A stretch of DNA of 64,000 nucleotides from NCBI RefSeq assembly GCF_001514145.1, contig NZ_KQ948658.1, positions 59,288-123,287 on the forward strand, given 5' to 3'. Of this stretch, positions 38,244 to 49,233 are shown piece by piece. This stretch comes from Streptomyces canus (GTDB lineage Bacteria; Actinomycetota; Actinomycetes; Streptomycetales; Streptomycetaceae). Each line of letters begins with the position of its first letter. Positions within the stretch are counted from its first letter, which is position 1. Both the position numbers and the translations under genes were made by a program. The notes under the pieces were generated by a model, which was not told where the DNA came from, did no database searches, and saw only the letters and a list, made by a program, of their open reading frames with translations.

Positions 38244-38267
38244 GGCGTCGCTTCGGCGGCGCCCCTT
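38244..38267 (+). terminator. gltA terminator, first copy
   Basis: GGGGCGTCGC (38244-38253), loop TTCG and GCGGCGCCCC (38258-38267) form a 10-bp stem with one G-T pair and a stable tetraloop, 24 bases after the gltA stop. A six-A run follows at 38303-38308. Confidence 0.75.
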
Positions 38268-38308
38268 CGGCGTCCGCGGCGCGCACGCCGTCGTAGCCGA
38301 CGAAAAAA

Positions 38309-38512
38309 GTCGACTTCTACACCGGCCTGATCTACCGCGCCATGGGCTTCCCGACCGAGATGTTCACGGTCCTGTTCGCCCTCGGCCGTCTTCCGGGCTG
38401 GATCGCCCAGTGGCACGAGATGATCAAGGAGCCCGGCTCCCGCATCGGCCGTCCGCGCCAGATCTACACGGGCGTGGTCGAGCGCGACTTCGTGCCGGTG
38501 GAAGAGCGCTGA
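38309..38512 (+). pseudogene. Duplicated C-terminal fragment of citrate synthase
   Basis: This fragment repeats gltA codons 363-429 and the stop exactly, starting with [18 protein letters not shown], and has no start signal or upstream coding sequence. It lies behind the first gltA terminator, so it is unlikely to be transcribed from the gltA promoter. Complete identity to the parent indicates either a recent event or ongoing conversion between copies. Confidence 0.85.
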
Positions 38513-38536
38513 CACCTGCCGGTGGGTTCGTTGAGG

Positions 38537-38560
38537 GGCGTCGCTTCGGCGGCGCCCCTC
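38537..38560 (+). terminator. gltA terminator, duplicated copy
   Basis: Same 10-bp stem and TTCG loop as at 38244-38267, offset by 293 bases. The stem itself is unchanged; one substitution (T to C) falls just outside it. Confidence 0.7.
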
Positions 38561-38603
38561 CGGCGTCCGCGGCGCGCACGCCGTCGTAGCCGACGAAAAA
38601 AGC

Positions 38604-38656
38604 GGAAGGCGCCCTGGCGCCGGTCCCCCCACGGGCCGGCGTCCAGGGCGCCTTCC
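38604..38656. terminator. Very long stem-loop after the gltA duplication
   Basis: GGAAGGCGCCCTGG (38604-38617) pairs perfectly with CCAGGGCGCCTTCC (38643-38656), and the enclosed CGCCGGTCC/GGGCCGGCG extends the stem to about 23 pairs with one bulge and a 6-base loop. It is the strongest hairpin in the window and probably the real end of the gltA region. Confidence 0.75.
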
Positions 38657-39126
38657 CATGTCCCGGTGCGGATTCCCCCCACGGGATCCGGCCGGGCGTC
38701 TGAGAGACCAGCGCCTGAATCGCTGTCTTTCCGGTACTGCTGGTACTGCTGTTGAGCAGAACGAGCAAAACTCCTCGTACTACTCCTGTGTGCGGTCTGC
38801 CGGGACAACGCACGGTCGGGAGGGCCGCTCAAAGCTTCCCTAAGTGCGTGCCCCGGCAACGCAGCTCCGAGGAAGTCCCCCAAGACATCCTCAGATGCCA
38901 GCCAACGCCCCCCAAGACGCTGCCTGACATCGCCAACTTAGACCTTCGAACCCCTTCGATGGTTACGTTCACATCACTGTGATCTGCGTCTCTTGCAAAT
39001 GTCCGTTAGATACGCAAGAACCCGGATACGGCGAACGAGACCCAAGCGTAAGGACGATGCGCGAGTCTTGTGAAGAGCTTATGTGAGTGGGGCCCCGGAC
39101 TCCAGAGGGGTCGGTCAAAGGAATCC
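38657..39126. other. 470-base gap between gltA region and copA; no gene recognised
   Basis: No reading frame on either strand resembles a known protein. It contains a perfect tandem 9-mer (GGTACTGCT at 38733-38741 and 38742-38750), an 11-base palindrome ATCACTGTGAT (38973-38983) and a locally AT-rich stretch near 38930-39060, unusual here. A small RNA or short peptide gene could be hidden; nothing supports one directly. Confidence 0.4.
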
Positions 39127-41349
<2,223 letters not shown>

Positions 41350-41418
41350 GTACGGCAACTCCCTCAGGGGTGCGGGGCCGCGTCGATGTGCGGCTCCGCA
41401 CCTCCTGTCGCGACGGTC

Positions 41419-41658
41419 TCAGGCCCGTCCGGCAAGCTCGAATCCGGCCTCGTCCACAGCGGCGCGAACCGCCTCCTCGTCCAGCGGCGCCGAGGAGACG
41501 ACCGTCACCTCGCCGCTGGAGGCGACCGCCTTCACCGAGCTGACCCCGTCGATCTCGGAGATCTCCCCGGAGACGGCGCCCTCGCAGTGCCCGCAGCTCA
41601 TCCCGCTCACCTTGTAGACGGCGGTGACGGACCCAGCGGTGTCGGTCTGAGTGGTCAT
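41419..41658 (-). CDS. copZ: Copper chaperone (heavy-metal-associated domain)
   Basis: ATG at 41658 follows AGGAG seven bases upstream and gives a 79-residue single HMA domain (VTAVYKVSGMSCGHC with Cys 22 and 25, then EGAVSGEISEIDGVSSVKAV). CopZ-type proteins bind Cu(I) in the cytoplasm and hand it to CopA, whose gene follows about 70 bases later. The pair is preceded by a promoter with a CsoR-like operator, so copper should induce both. Confidence 0.93.
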   Translation of the reverse strand: MTTQTDTAGSVTAVYKVSGMSCGHCEGAVSGEISEIDGVSSVKAVASSGEVTVVSSAPLDEEAVRAAVDEAGFELAGRA

Positions 41659-41694
41659 GTCGTTCTCCTGATGACTCATGAGAGGTGTGCACTG

Positions 41695-41728
41695 TCTATA
41701 CTGCCCACCCTATACCCCTAGGGGGTAT
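41695..41728 (-). promoter_or_regulatory. copZ-copA promoter with CsoR-type operator
   Basis: ATACCCCTAGGGGGTAT (41712-41728) is the G-tract palindrome recognised by the copper sensor CsoR. Leftward, TATAGA (41695-41700) is a good -10, placing the palindrome over the -35 region, 37-70 bases upstream of the copZ start. Repression in low copper is inferred from known CsoR behaviour. Confidence 0.8.
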
Positions 41729-41795
41729 TTCTCCAAGGGAGGTCCCGACGGGAGCGAGTACCCCGCGCAGGGGTGCTGGTGCCGGGCCGGGCGGG

Positions 41796-42452
41796 CTACG
41801 GAGTCGTCGTGAGGCCGGATCTGCCGAGCCGGTCGCCGACCAGCGGGTCGAGATAGCGGGTCAGCGCGGTCTTCACCTCCCGGATGTACGCGTCGCGCTC
41901 GGCGCCCTCGTGGGCGAGGATCAGCTCCAGGCCCGCCATGTAGATGCCCAGCACCATCTGTGCGGTGCGCTTGATGTCGGCGGCGGGCGCTTCGGGGAGG
42001 ATCGAGGAGAGCAGCCCTTCCACCCTGCCCACGAGGGCCACATGCAGCGCGTCGTGCTCCTCGGTGAGCCGGCCGGGGATGTCGGGGCCGTGCATCAGCG
42101 CGAAGAACACCGGGTGTTGGCAGTTGAAGGCGATGAACCGGTCCACGGCGGCGCCGACCGCCTCCTCCAGTGGGGTCGCCGGGTCGATCGGGGCGAGCGC
42201 CTCGCCGTACGCCGTCTGCATCTCGTGCACGAGCCGGCCGCCCAGCTCGATCGCGATCGCTTCCTTGTTCGGGAAGAACTGGTAGAGCGTGCCGGGCGAG
42301 ACGCCGGCCTCGCGGGCGATGGCGTTGGTGCTGGCCGCGGTGTAGCCCGTGGTCGTGAAGACGGTGGCCGCCGCATCCAGCAGCTGGGCGATCCGGCGTT
42401 CGCCGCGTGCCTGACGGCGGCGCGGCTGTTCCTTCTCCTCGTTGTCGGGCAC
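41796..42452 (-). CDS. TetR-family repressor
   Basis: The 218-residue protein has the TetR helix-turn-helix (AATVFTTTGYTAASTNAIAR, then EAGVSPGTLYQFFPNKEAIA) and a C-terminal ligand-binding region (DRFIAFNCQHPVFFALMHG). It is divergent from the MMPL transporter, with two palindromes in the shared 122-base gap, so it most probably represses that transporter and itself. The ligand is likely a compound exported by the MMPL protein. Confidence 0.92.
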   Translation of the reverse strand: MPDNEEKEQPRRRQARGERRIAQLLDAAATVFTTTGYTAASTNAIAREAGVSPGTLYQFFPNKEAIAIELGGRLVHEMQTAYGEALAPIDPATPLEEAVGAAVDRFIAFNCQHPVFFALMHGPDIPGRLTEEHDALHVALVGRVEGLLSSILPEAPAADIKRTAQMVLGIYMAGLELILAHEGAERDAYIREVKTALTRYLDPLVGDRLGRSGLTTTP

Positions 42453-42489
42453 GCGTTATCCCCAGCTCTCGGCTCACGGTTGACAAACA

Positions 42490-42530
42490 CGAGCGGTCGC
42501 TCGCATTCTGGAAACGCGAGCGATCTCTCG
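42490..42530. promoter_or_regulatory. Two TetR operators between the repressor and MMPL genes
   Basis: CGAGCGGTCGCTCG (42490-42503) and CGAGCGATCTCTCG (42517-42530) are palindromes with the shared half-site CGAGCG, spaced 27 bases centre to centre. They lie in the divergent gap where they could block both promoters. Confidence 0.75.
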
Positions 42531-42574
42531 TGTTTTGCATTCTACGGTTTCCACGGTGAAGGGGACACCGCACC

Positions 42575-44878
42575 ATGACCGAAGTAAACAGCCCACCTCG
42601 TGTCGGCCGATGGACCCGCCTCGTCACCGCTCGCCCCGGGTTGTCGCTGCTCGCGGCCCTGGTGCTCACCCTCCTCGCCGTACTGGCCGGCAGCGGTGTC
42701 GCCGACCGTCTGGGTGCGGGCGGCTGGGAGGACCCGGACGCGGAGTCGACGTACGCCACCAAGGCGTTGGAGCGCGAGTTCCCGGACTCCCAGCCCAACC
42801 TCCTGCTGCTCGTCGACGCCGGAGATGCCTCGGTGGACGACCCGGCGGTGGCCGCGGAGGCCAAGCGCCTCACCGCTCGCCTGGCCGCCGAGAAGGACAT
42901 CACCGGGGTCGGTTCCTACTGGTCCGCCGCGTCACCGGCCCTGCGCGCCGAGGACGGCCATGAGGCGCTGATCGCCGCCCGCATCACCGGCGACGAGAAA
43001 CAGATGGGGGAGACGCTCGACCGCGTCGCCCCTTCCCTCCGGGGGACGCACGGCCCGGTGAAGGTCGAGATCGGCGGCATCGTCGCGGTGCGGCACGAGA
43101 TGCAGACGATCATCCAGGAGGACCTCACCCGGGCCGAGATGATCGCCCTGCCGATCACGCTCCTGCTGCTGGTGATGGTCTTCGGCAGCGCGATCGCGGC
43201 CCTGCTCCCGCTCGCCATCGGCATCGTCGCGATCCTCGGGACGAACGCCGTGCTGCGCGGTCTGACCGAGTTCACCGACGTCTCCGTCTTCGCGATGAAC
43301 CTCACCACGGCCCTCGGCCTGGGCCTGGCCATCGACTACGCGCTGTTCATCGTCCGCCGCTTCCGTGAGGAACTGGCCACCGGTGCCGAGCCGTTGACTG
43401 CCATCGGGACCACCCTGCGCACGGCGGGCCGCACCGTCCTCTTCTCCGCCCTCACGGTCGCGGTGTCCCTGGCGGCGATGCTGCTCTTCCCGCAGTACTT
43501 CCTACGGTCCTTCGCCTACGCCGGGATGGCCGTCGTCCTGCTGGCCGCGGCAGCCGCCCTGATCCTCCTTCCGGCCGCCCTGATCCTGCTGGGCCACCGG
43601 GTCAACTCCCTGGACCTGCGCCTGCTGTTCAGGCGCGGAGCACCGAAGAAGACCGAAGCCCGGGACAGCGGCTCCGCCTGGGCACGCGGAGCGACCCTCG
43701 TCATGCGCCGCGCCCCTTTCTTCGCCCTGGGCACCACCGCCGTCCTGGTACTGCTCGGACTGCCCTTCCTGGGAGTGAAGTTCGGCACCGCGGACGACCG
43801 CCAACTGCCCGCGTCCGCCGAGTCCCATGTGGTGCAGCAGCACCTCAGGGACGGCTTCCCCGGCAGCCCCGGCGGCGGCCTGGAAGTCCTGGCCGAGGGC
43901 AGCGCGACCCCGGCGCAGTACGTCTCCTACAAGGAGCGGATCGCCGCCCTCCCCGAGGTGCTACAGGTCGACGGTCCGTTGGTGAAGGGAGACTCGGCGT
44001 ACTTCACGGTCCAGCCCAGAGGCGAGGCCGTGGACGCCGGGGCACAGCGCCTAGTCGGTGAACTGCGCTCCACGAAGGCCCCCTTCGACACCAAGGTCAC
44101 CGGCACGGCGGCCGTCCTGGTCGACTCCAAGCACGCGATAGGTGACCGCCTGCCATGGGCGGCGGTCTTCATCACGATCGTCACCCTGGTGCTGGTGTTC
44201 TTGCTGACGGGCAGCGTCCTGATCCCGGTCCAGGCGGTCCTTCTCAACGCCCTCAGCCTGACGGCGATGTTCGGCGCGGTGGTCTGGGTCTTCCAGGACG
44301 GACACCTTTCCGGCCTCCTCGGCTTCACCAGCCCGGGCTCCATAGAGACAACGCTCCCGGTCCTGATGTTCTGCGTCGCCTTCGGCCTCTCCATGGACTA
44401 CGGCGTCTTCCTCCTTTCCCGCATAAAGGAGGAGTACGACAGGACCGGCGACCACGAGGAGGCGGTCCGCCACGGCCTGCAACGCACGGGAGGCCTGATC
44501 ACGGCGGCCGCGGTCATCCTCGCCGTGGTGATGGTGGCGATAGGCACGTCGAGGGTGACCAACACGAAGATGCTGGGCCTGGGCATCGCGCTGGCGGTAC
44601 TGATGGACGCCATGATCGTCCGCAGTCTGCTGGTCCCGGCGGTGATGAGGCTGACGGGCCGCGCGACCTGGTGGGCACCGGCCGCTCTGAGGCGCTTCCA
44701 CGGACGGTTCGGACTGAGCGAAGGGGAGGTCGAACGCCCCAGGGGCGCGGGGCTGGATCGACATGCGGCCCCGCGGGGCGCGACCAGCGACGATGTACCG
44801 GCAGAGGAAAGCGGCGAAGGGACGGCAGATGCGAGCGGTGATCTTCGAGCGATACGGCGAACGTCCGGAGGTATGTGA
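42575..44878 (+). CDS. MMPL-family RND transporter
   Basis: The 767-residue protein shows the MMPL layout: one N-terminal helix, an extracellular domain, five helices ([40 protein letters not shown] with the key Asp/Tyr), then the pattern repeated ([20 protein letters not shown]). MMPL proteins export lipids, siderophores or drugs using the proton gradient. It is controlled by the divergent TetR gene. The last about 50 residues are not MMPL-like: they are read from a GC-rich intergenic element and overlap the next gene's start by 50 bases. Confidence 0.93.
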   Translation: MTEVNSPPRVGRWTRLVTARPGLSLLAALVLTLLAVLAGSGVADRLGAGGWEDPDAESTYATKALEREFPDSQPNLLLLVDAGDASVDDPAVAAEAKRLTARLAAEKDITGVGSYWSAASPALRAEDGHEALIAARITGDEKQMGETLDRVAPSLRGTHGPVKVEIGGIVAVRHEMQTIIQEDLTRAEMIALPITLLLLVMVFGSAIAALLPLAIGIVAILGTNAVLRGLTEFTDVSVFAMNLTTALGLGLAIDYALFIVRRFREELATGAEPLTAIGTTLRTAGRTVLFSALTVAVSLAAMLLFPQYFLRSFAYAGMAVVLLAAAAALILLPAALILLGHRVNSLDLRLLFRRGAPKKTEARDSGSAWARGATLVMRRAPFFALGTTAVLVLLGLPFLGVKFGTADDRQLPASAESHVVQQHLRDGFPGSPGGGLEVLAEGSATPAQYVSYKERIAALPEVLQVDGPLVKGDSAYFTVQPRGEAVDAGAQRLVGELRSTKAPFDTKVTGTAAVLVDSKHAIGDRLPWAAVFITIVTLVLVFLLTGSVLIPVQAVLLNALSLTAMFGAVVWVFQDGHLSGLLGFTSPGSIETTLPVLMFCVAFGLSMDYGVFLLSRIKEEYDRTGDHEEAVRHGLQRTGGLITAAAVILAVVMVAIGTSRVTNTKMLGLGIALAVLMDAMIVRSLLVPAVMRLTGRATWWAPAALRRFHGRFGLSEGEVERPRGAGLDRHAAPRGATSDDVPAEESGEGTADASGDLRAIRRTSGGM
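44734..44795 (+). repeat. Streptomyces-type intergenic element read into the MMPL C-terminus
   Basis: The stretch contains CCCCAGGGGCGCGGGGCTGG, then ATGCGGCCCCGCGGGGCG and CGACCAGCGACGA. I recognise this from many Streptomyces genomes as a dispersed intergenic sequence with GC-rich complementary segments. Here it is translated as the tail of the MMPL protein ([20 protein letters not shown]), implying the ancestral stop was lost. Recognition is from memory. Confidence 0.55.
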
Positions 44879-45872
44879 CGTCCCCGACCCCCACCCGTCG
44901 GACCACGGCGTGGTCGTCCGAGTGGAAGCCACGGGCCTCTGCAGAAGCGACTGGCACGGCTGGCAGGGGCACGACCCGGACATCACCTTTCCTCACGTAC
45001 CGGGCCATGAACTCGCCGGTGTCGTGGAAGCGGTCGGCCCTCGCGTGAGCGCCTGGCACCCCGGCGACCGGGTGACCGTCCCCTTCGTCTGCGCCTGCGG
45101 CACCTGCGCGTCCTGCGCCACCGGCGACCACCAGATCTGCGAGCGCCAGACGCAGCCCGGCTTCACCCACTGGGGCTCCTTCGCCCAGTACGTGGCGCTG
45201 GACCACGCGGACGTGAACCTGGTGGCCGTGCCGCAGGACATGTCCTTCACCACGGCCGCGTCCCTGGGCTGCCGTTTCGCCACGGCGTTCAGGGCGGTCG
45301 TGCAGCAGGGCGCGGTCACCGCGGGGGAGTGGGTCGCGGTGCACGGCTGCGGCGGTGTGGGCCTGTCCGCGGTGATGATCGCGGCGGCTGCGGGAGCCCG
45401 GGTGGTGGCGGTGGACGTGTCTCCCCAGGCCCTGGCCCTGGCGAGGAAGTTCGGAGCGGCGGAGTGCGTGGACGCCACCGGCACCAAGGACACCGCGGCG
45501 GCGATCCGCGACCTGACCGGCGGCGGGGCCCATGTGTCCCTGGACGCCCTCGGCTCACCCGGCACGTGTGCGGCCTCCGTCAACTCCCTGCGCCGCCGCG
45601 GCCGCCACATCCAGGTCGGCCTGCTGCCCTCGCCGGACGGCACGACCCCGGTCCCCATGGCCCGCGCGATCGCCCTGGAGCTCGAACTCCTCGGCAGCCA
45701 CGGCATGGCCGCCCACACCTACCCGCCGATGCTGGAACTGGTGCGGGCGGGCGTGCTGCGCCCTGATCTGCTGGTCACGTCCACCATCACCCTGGACGCG
45801 GTCCCGGACGCCCTGGCGGCGATGGGCACGGCACCCGGAGCGGGGGTGACGGTCATCGAGCCGTGGAGCTGA
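44829..45872 (+). CDS. Zinc-dependent alcohol dehydrogenase (MDR family)
   Basis: ATG at 44829 begins at the typical start [15 protein letters not shown]; upstream codons belong to the repeat element. The 347-residue protein has the catalytic zinc Cys in [26 protein letters not shown], four structural-zinc Cys in [18 protein letters not shown], and the cofactor loop [20 protein letters not shown]. It oxidises or reduces an alcohol/aldehyde with NAD(P); the substrate is not evident. It overlaps the MMPL gene by 50 bases, so the two may be co-expressed. Its end overlaps a convergent GNAT gene. Confidence 0.92.
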   Translation: MRAVIFERYGERPEVCDVPDPHPSDHGVVVRVEATGLCRSDWHGWQGHDPDITFPHVPGHELAGVVEAVGPRVSAWHPGDRVTVPFVCACGTCASCATGDHQICERQTQPGFTHWGSFAQYVALDHADVNLVAVPQDMSFTTAASLGCRFATAFRAVVQQGAVTAGEWVAVHGCGGVGLSAVMIAAAAGARVVAVDVSPQALALARKFGAAECVDATGTKDTAAAIRDLTGGGAHVSLDALGSPGTCAASVNSLRRRGRHIQVGLLPSPDGTTPVPMARAIALELELLGSHGMAAHTYPPMLELVRAGVLRPDLLVTSTITLDAVPDALAAMGTAPGAGVTVIEPWS

Positions 45873-46419
45873 GAGCGGCCCACTCGCGGTCGAGGATGCC
45901 CATGATCACCCAGTCCACCCACTCGCCGTCCCGCAGATCGGCCTCCCGTCGCACGCCTTCGACCACGAATCCGGCCTTCTCGTAGACCCGCAGGGCACGG
46001 GCGTTGTAGCCGTAGGCCTCCAACTCGATCCGGTGCAGGCCGAGTTGCTCGAAGCCGTAGCCGACGATCAGGCGGGTCGCCTCGGTGCCGAAGCCCCGCC
46101 CGCGTCCTCGGGGGCCGATGAGGGTGCGGAAGGTGCAGCTGCGGGCGTGGCTGTCCCACTCGTACAGGACGACCTCGCCGACGAGTTCGCCCGTGCCACG
46201 GTCGGTGACGGCGAGGTCGAGACGGTCGGGCTGCTCGGAGCGGGTGCCGTACCAGGACCGCAGCCGCTCCAGGGTGAGGTCGCCGGAAGGAGCGCCGGTG
46301 AAGCGGACGACCTCGGGGTCCTCGATGATCTCCGCCATTGGCTCGGCATCCGCCTCCGTGAACGGCCGCAGCACGGTCCTGTCGCCGGTCAGCACGGGCT
46401 TGACGGAGAAGTCGCTCAT
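45853..46419 (-). CDS. GNAT N-acetyltransferase, RimJ/RimL type
   Basis: The 188-residue protein has the pattern of ribosomal-protein-like acetyltransferases: [20 protein letters not shown], the acetyl-CoA loop [20 protein letters not shown] and [20 protein letters not shown]. It acetylates an unknown amine substrate. It is monocistronic and its last 20 bases overlap the convergent dehydrogenase gene. Confidence 0.9.
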   Translation of the reverse strand: MSDFSVKPVLTGDRTVLRPFTEADAEPMAEIIEDPEVVRFTGAPSGDLTLERLRSWYGTRSEQPDRLDLAVTDRGTGELVGEVVLYEWDSHARSCTFRTLIGPRGRGRGFGTEATRLIVGYGFEQLGLHRIELEAYGYNARALRVYEKAGFVVEGVRREADLRDGEWVDWVIMGILDREWAALSSTAR

Positions 46420-46573
46420 GGGCCGACTGTGCCAGACGCCGGCTCCTCCTGCCCCGGGATTTTCGGCGGGCGGGCACAGGACGGCTGCGGCGTCGCAGGT
46501 GCCACCGGTGGGTCGTCGGTACCGGAGGTGAGACCGTCGGTGCCCGCGGCGGGGTCACCGGGCGAGCCGGCCC

Positions 46574-46774
46574 TCAGTCCTTACTCCGTCCCCGGTTGCC
46601 CGGCCGGGACGCGACCCACGCGCGCACGGTGTCCGCGTACCAGAAGGGCTTGCCGCCCTCGACGTGATCGGGTGGCGGCAGCAGCCCGTGCTTGCGGTAC
46701 GACCGCACGGTGTCCGGCTGCACCCGGATGTGCGCCGCGATCTCCTTGTACGACCAGAGTCTTCGGTCGGTCAT
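46574..46774 (-). CDS. Small helix-turn-helix protein, AlpA/excisionase-like
   Basis: ATG at 46774 follows GGGAGG eight bases upstream; a GTG three codons earlier is possible. The 66-residue protein is one winged helix-turn-helix of the MerR/AlpA type (LWSYKEIAAHIRVQPDTVRS, then YRKHGLLPPPDHVEGGKPFW and a short tail). Such proteins act as excisionases or as small regulators. No integrase, attachment site or other mobile gene is next to it, so a free-standing regulator or relic is more likely. Confidence is moderate because of size. Confidence 0.75.
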   Translation of the reverse strand: MTDRRLWSYKEIAAHIRVQPDTVRSYRKHGLLPPPDHVEGGKPFWYADTVRAWVASRPGNRGRSKD

Positions 46775-47135
46775 GTGGTGCACCTCCCCGCGCGCACCGC
46801 GGCGGCGGCCGGGAAAGGCCGTCGGGGGTACCGGGCGCTGCGCTGGCGATCACAAAATCCTGCGCCCGGTGAACGACTCACGGTGACTTTCCGTCAGTGC
46901 CTGTATGCCTTGTGTGACGCGCAGCTCGCGTACATGGGACATGTGTGACACGGAGGGGGCGTTTGTGACAGAGGTGACGCAATGACGTACGCGGGCGCGA
47001 GGGCGTGGCGCGTTGACAAAGGGGCCAACTCCCCCTGTCGGCGGCAGGGTGGGCCGGACCCGCTGCGCCGGGCCCGACCCACCGGCTCCCCCCGGCCATC
47101 CCCCGATCAACGGGCTGGACGCGCACAGCGTGCAG
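46775..47135. other. 361-base gap with short direct repeats; no gene seen
   Basis: The stretch has several TGTGACA-type copies (near 46944, 46969) and a short CCCTG/CAGGG hairpin near 47033-47050. It includes the promoter of the small HTH gene and the 3' flank of the AraC gene. I see no coding frame or RNA gene. Confidence 0.4.
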
Positions 47136-48137
47136 TCAGGTGGTCCCGTCGGTCTTGGAGAAATCCGCACTCCGCCCGGAAGCATCGGACGCACCACGCG
47201 TACCGGATGTGCGAGGGGTTCCGGTCGCACCGGATGTACCGGATGTACCGGATGCAAGGATCAGGCTCGTCGCCTCACCGTCCATCCGGTCCCCGGGCGG
47301 GGCGGCGGCGAAGGGCAGCCGCCGGGCCATCGTGAACTCCCGAGGCGTGCACCCGGTCATCGCCTTGAACTCGCCGCTCAGGTGCGCCTGGTCGTAGAAC
47401 CCGCAGGCCGCCGCGGTCTCCGCCTGTCCCCGCCCCGCGGCGAGCAGCCGCCGGGCCCGCTGCAACCGCAGGACTCTCGCCGCCGCCTTGGGCCCCAGCC
47501 CGATCTGCTCCCGGAACCGGTTCTCCAGATGCCGCACACTCCAGCCCACCTCCTCGGCGAGCCGCCGCACCGGCATGGCGCCGCCCGTCCGCACGAGCTC
47601 CGACCAGGCCCGCACCACCCGGGCCGAACAGGGCGTACCGGCGTCCCACCACCGTGCGAACACGTCGTCCAGCAACCGGAAGCGCTCCTCCCAGGAGGGC
47701 AACACGGCCAGCGCGGCGGCGAGTTCACCGACCCGGCGGTCCAGGGCGTGCGGGAGCGCGTCGGGATCGACGACCCGATCGGCGAGCTCGTACTGCGGGG
47801 TCCCGAACAGCGTGAACGCGGCCCAGGGCGTGAGCATCACCTCGATGCCGGACAGCCGGCCGCCGTGTTCACCGACGGCGGGTGTGGTGGTGGGCCCGCA
47901 GAAGACGGAGACGAGGGTCTCCGGAGCCCGTCCCGCGCGCGTGATGCGCACGGGCTGCTCGAACCCCAACAGCAGCGTGGCGGCCCCGACGGGCGTTTCG
48001 AGGCGCCGCCGCGGCCGGTCCATCGCCAGCCGAACCCCGCGATAGCTCAACACCCCGGGCCGCAGCCGAGGATGAGGCACATCGAGGGCGAACTCCCACA
48101 ACCCACCGGACCCACGCCCGGTACGGACCAACACCAT
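47136..48137 (-). CDS. AraC-family transcriptional regulator
   Basis: ATG at 48137 gives 333 residues. The C-terminal double helix-turn-helix is clear: VRRLAEEVGWSVRHLENRFR and ETAAACGFYDQAHLSGEFKA, then MTGCTPREFTMARR. The N-terminal half is a variable ligand domain. After the last helix the protein ends in a low-complexity Thr/Ser/Gly tail (SGTSGTSGATGTPRTSGTRG) encoded by imperfect 9-base repeats. It sits 48 bases past the stop of the iolE-like gene on the same strand and might regulate the inositol locus; its target is otherwise unknown. Confidence 0.88.
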   Translation of the reverse strand: MVLVRTGRGSGGLWEFALDVPHPRLRPGVLSYRGVRLAMDRPRRRLETPVGAATLLLGFEQPVRITRAGRAPETLVSVFCGPTTTPAVGEHGGRLSGIEVMLTPWAAFTLFGTPQYELADRVVDPDALPHALDRRVGELAAALAVLPSWEERFRLLDDVFARWWDAGTPCSARVVRAWSELVRTGGAMPVRRLAEEVGWSVRHLENRFREQIGLGPKAAARVLRLQRARRLLAAGRGQAETAAACGFYDQAHLSGEFKAMTGCTPREFTMARRLPFAAAPPGDRMDGEATSLILASGTSGTSGATGTPRTSGTRGASDASGRSADFSKTDGTT

Positions 48138-48184
48138 GGCCCCAGCTTCACAGCCGACTGGCCACAGCAACACCCTCTGGGGCG

Positions 48185-49102
48185 CTACGCCCCGCAGGAC
48201 CGCAGGAACGCCCTGGTCCGCTGAGCGATCGGCAGCGGCCGATCCGGCTCGCACGGATACATGTCCTGCTCGACGATCGCGAACAGATCGACATCCAGCC
48301 GCCCCGCCGCCTCCAGCACGGGCCCGAGCGCCGGCACGCCCGTAGGCGGCTCACACATCACACCCTGCGCCACCGCGGGCCCGAACGGCGTCCCCTTGGC
48401 CCGTACGTCCGCGAGGATCTCCGGATCCACCTGCTTGAGGTGCAGATACCCGATCCGCGACCCGTACGTCTCGATCAGCTTGACGCTGTCGCCGCCGCAG
48501 TACGCGTAGTGCCCGGTGTCCAGACACAGCGACACCAGGGAGGAGTCCGTCCCGTCGAGGAACCGGACGACGTTCTCCTCGCTGTCGATGTGGGTGTCCG
48601 CATGCGGGTGGACGACGATCTGCAGGCCGTACTCCTCCCGCACCCGCTGCCCCAGCCGCTCGGTCAGCGAGGTCAGGTTCCGCCACTGCTCGGGCGTCAG
48701 CGAGGACGACTCCAGCACCTCACCCGTCTTGTCGTCCCGCCAGAACGACGGAATCACGACAAGATGCCTGGCACCCATCGCCTGCGCCAGCACCGCGTTG
48801 TCCGCGACATGCGCCCAGGTCTTCTCCCACACGGCCTCGCCGTGGTGCAGGCCGGTGAAGACGGTGCCCGCGGACACCTTCAGGCCACGCCGGGAGACTT
48901 CTTCGGTCAGGACCGTGGGATCGGTCGGCAGATACCCGTACGGCCCCAGCTCGATCCACTCGTAACCGGAGTCCGCGACCTCGTCGAGGAAGCGCTGCCA
49001 GGGGACCTGCTGGGGGTCGTCGGGGAACCACACGCCCCAGGAGTCCGGAGCCGAGCCGATCCGGATGCGGGACAGTGAGGGCTGAGGTGCGGGCGCTGTC
49101 AT
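48185..49102 (-). CDS. TIM-barrel isomerase/dehydratase of the IolE/IolH/MocC group
   Basis: ATG at 49102 gives 305 residues. The start RIGSAPDSWGVWFPDDPQQV and the pattern SGYEWIELGPYGYLP, GLKVSAGTVFTGLHH, VVHPHADTHIDSEENVVRFL, SLCLDTGHYAYCGGDS and GYLHLKQVDP match the inosose dehydratase/IolH/MocC type, with His, Glu and Asp metal ligands in place. Divergent placement from the inositol operon supports a role in it, dehydrating 2-keto-inositol (IolE) or a related isomerisation. Which of these is not settled by motifs alone. Confidence 0.8.
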   Translation of the reverse strand: MTAPAPQPSLSRIRIGSAPDSWGVWFPDDPQQVPWQRFLDEVADSGYEWIELGPYGYLPTDPTVLTEEVSRRGLKVSAGTVFTGLHHGEAVWEKTWAHVADNAVLAQAMGARHLVVIPSFWRDDKTGEVLESSSLTPEQWRNLTSLTERLGQRVREEYGLQIVVHPHADTHIDSEENVVRFLDGTDSSLVSLCLDTGHYAYCGGDSVKLIETYGSRIGYLHLKQVDPEILADVRAKGTPFGPAVAQGVMCEPPTGVPALGPVLEAAGRLDVDLFAIVEQDMYPCEPDRPLPIAQRTRAFLRSCGA

Positions 49103-49121
49103 GCCGGTCAGCTTCGGTTCG

Positions 49122-49197
49122 GACAGCAAGCGCTGTCAAGGTCTCGTCCGAATGTCTGGACAAAACATTGACAGGGCTCGGCGTCCGGGGCTACAAA
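49122..49197. promoter_or_regulatory. Control region of the inositol locus
   Basis: GACAGCAAGCGCTGTC (49122-49137) is a palindrome with a 4-base centre. Rightward, TTGACA (49168-49173) and TACAAA (49192-49197) are 18 bases apart and may be the iolC promoter. On the reverse strand the region contains AGCGCTTGCTGT and TTGTCCAGAC (49154-49163), both also present before the Gfo/Idh/MocA operon. This suggests a shared LacI-type regulator. Confidence 0.5.
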
Positions 49198-49233
49198 CGC
49201 CGGGAGAGCCGACGCAGGTACGAAGGGAAGCCG

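Noticed and set aside
38464..38883. Leftward open frames over the duplicated gltA tail and the following gap
   Set aside because: Part of the text is the antisense of gltA codons and terminator stems; the remainder matches nothing I recognise.
44763..44828. Upstream in-frame ATG starts for the alcohol dehydrogenase
   Set aside because: They add 22 residues derived from the intergenic element; the ATG at 44829 begins at the family-typical N-terminus.
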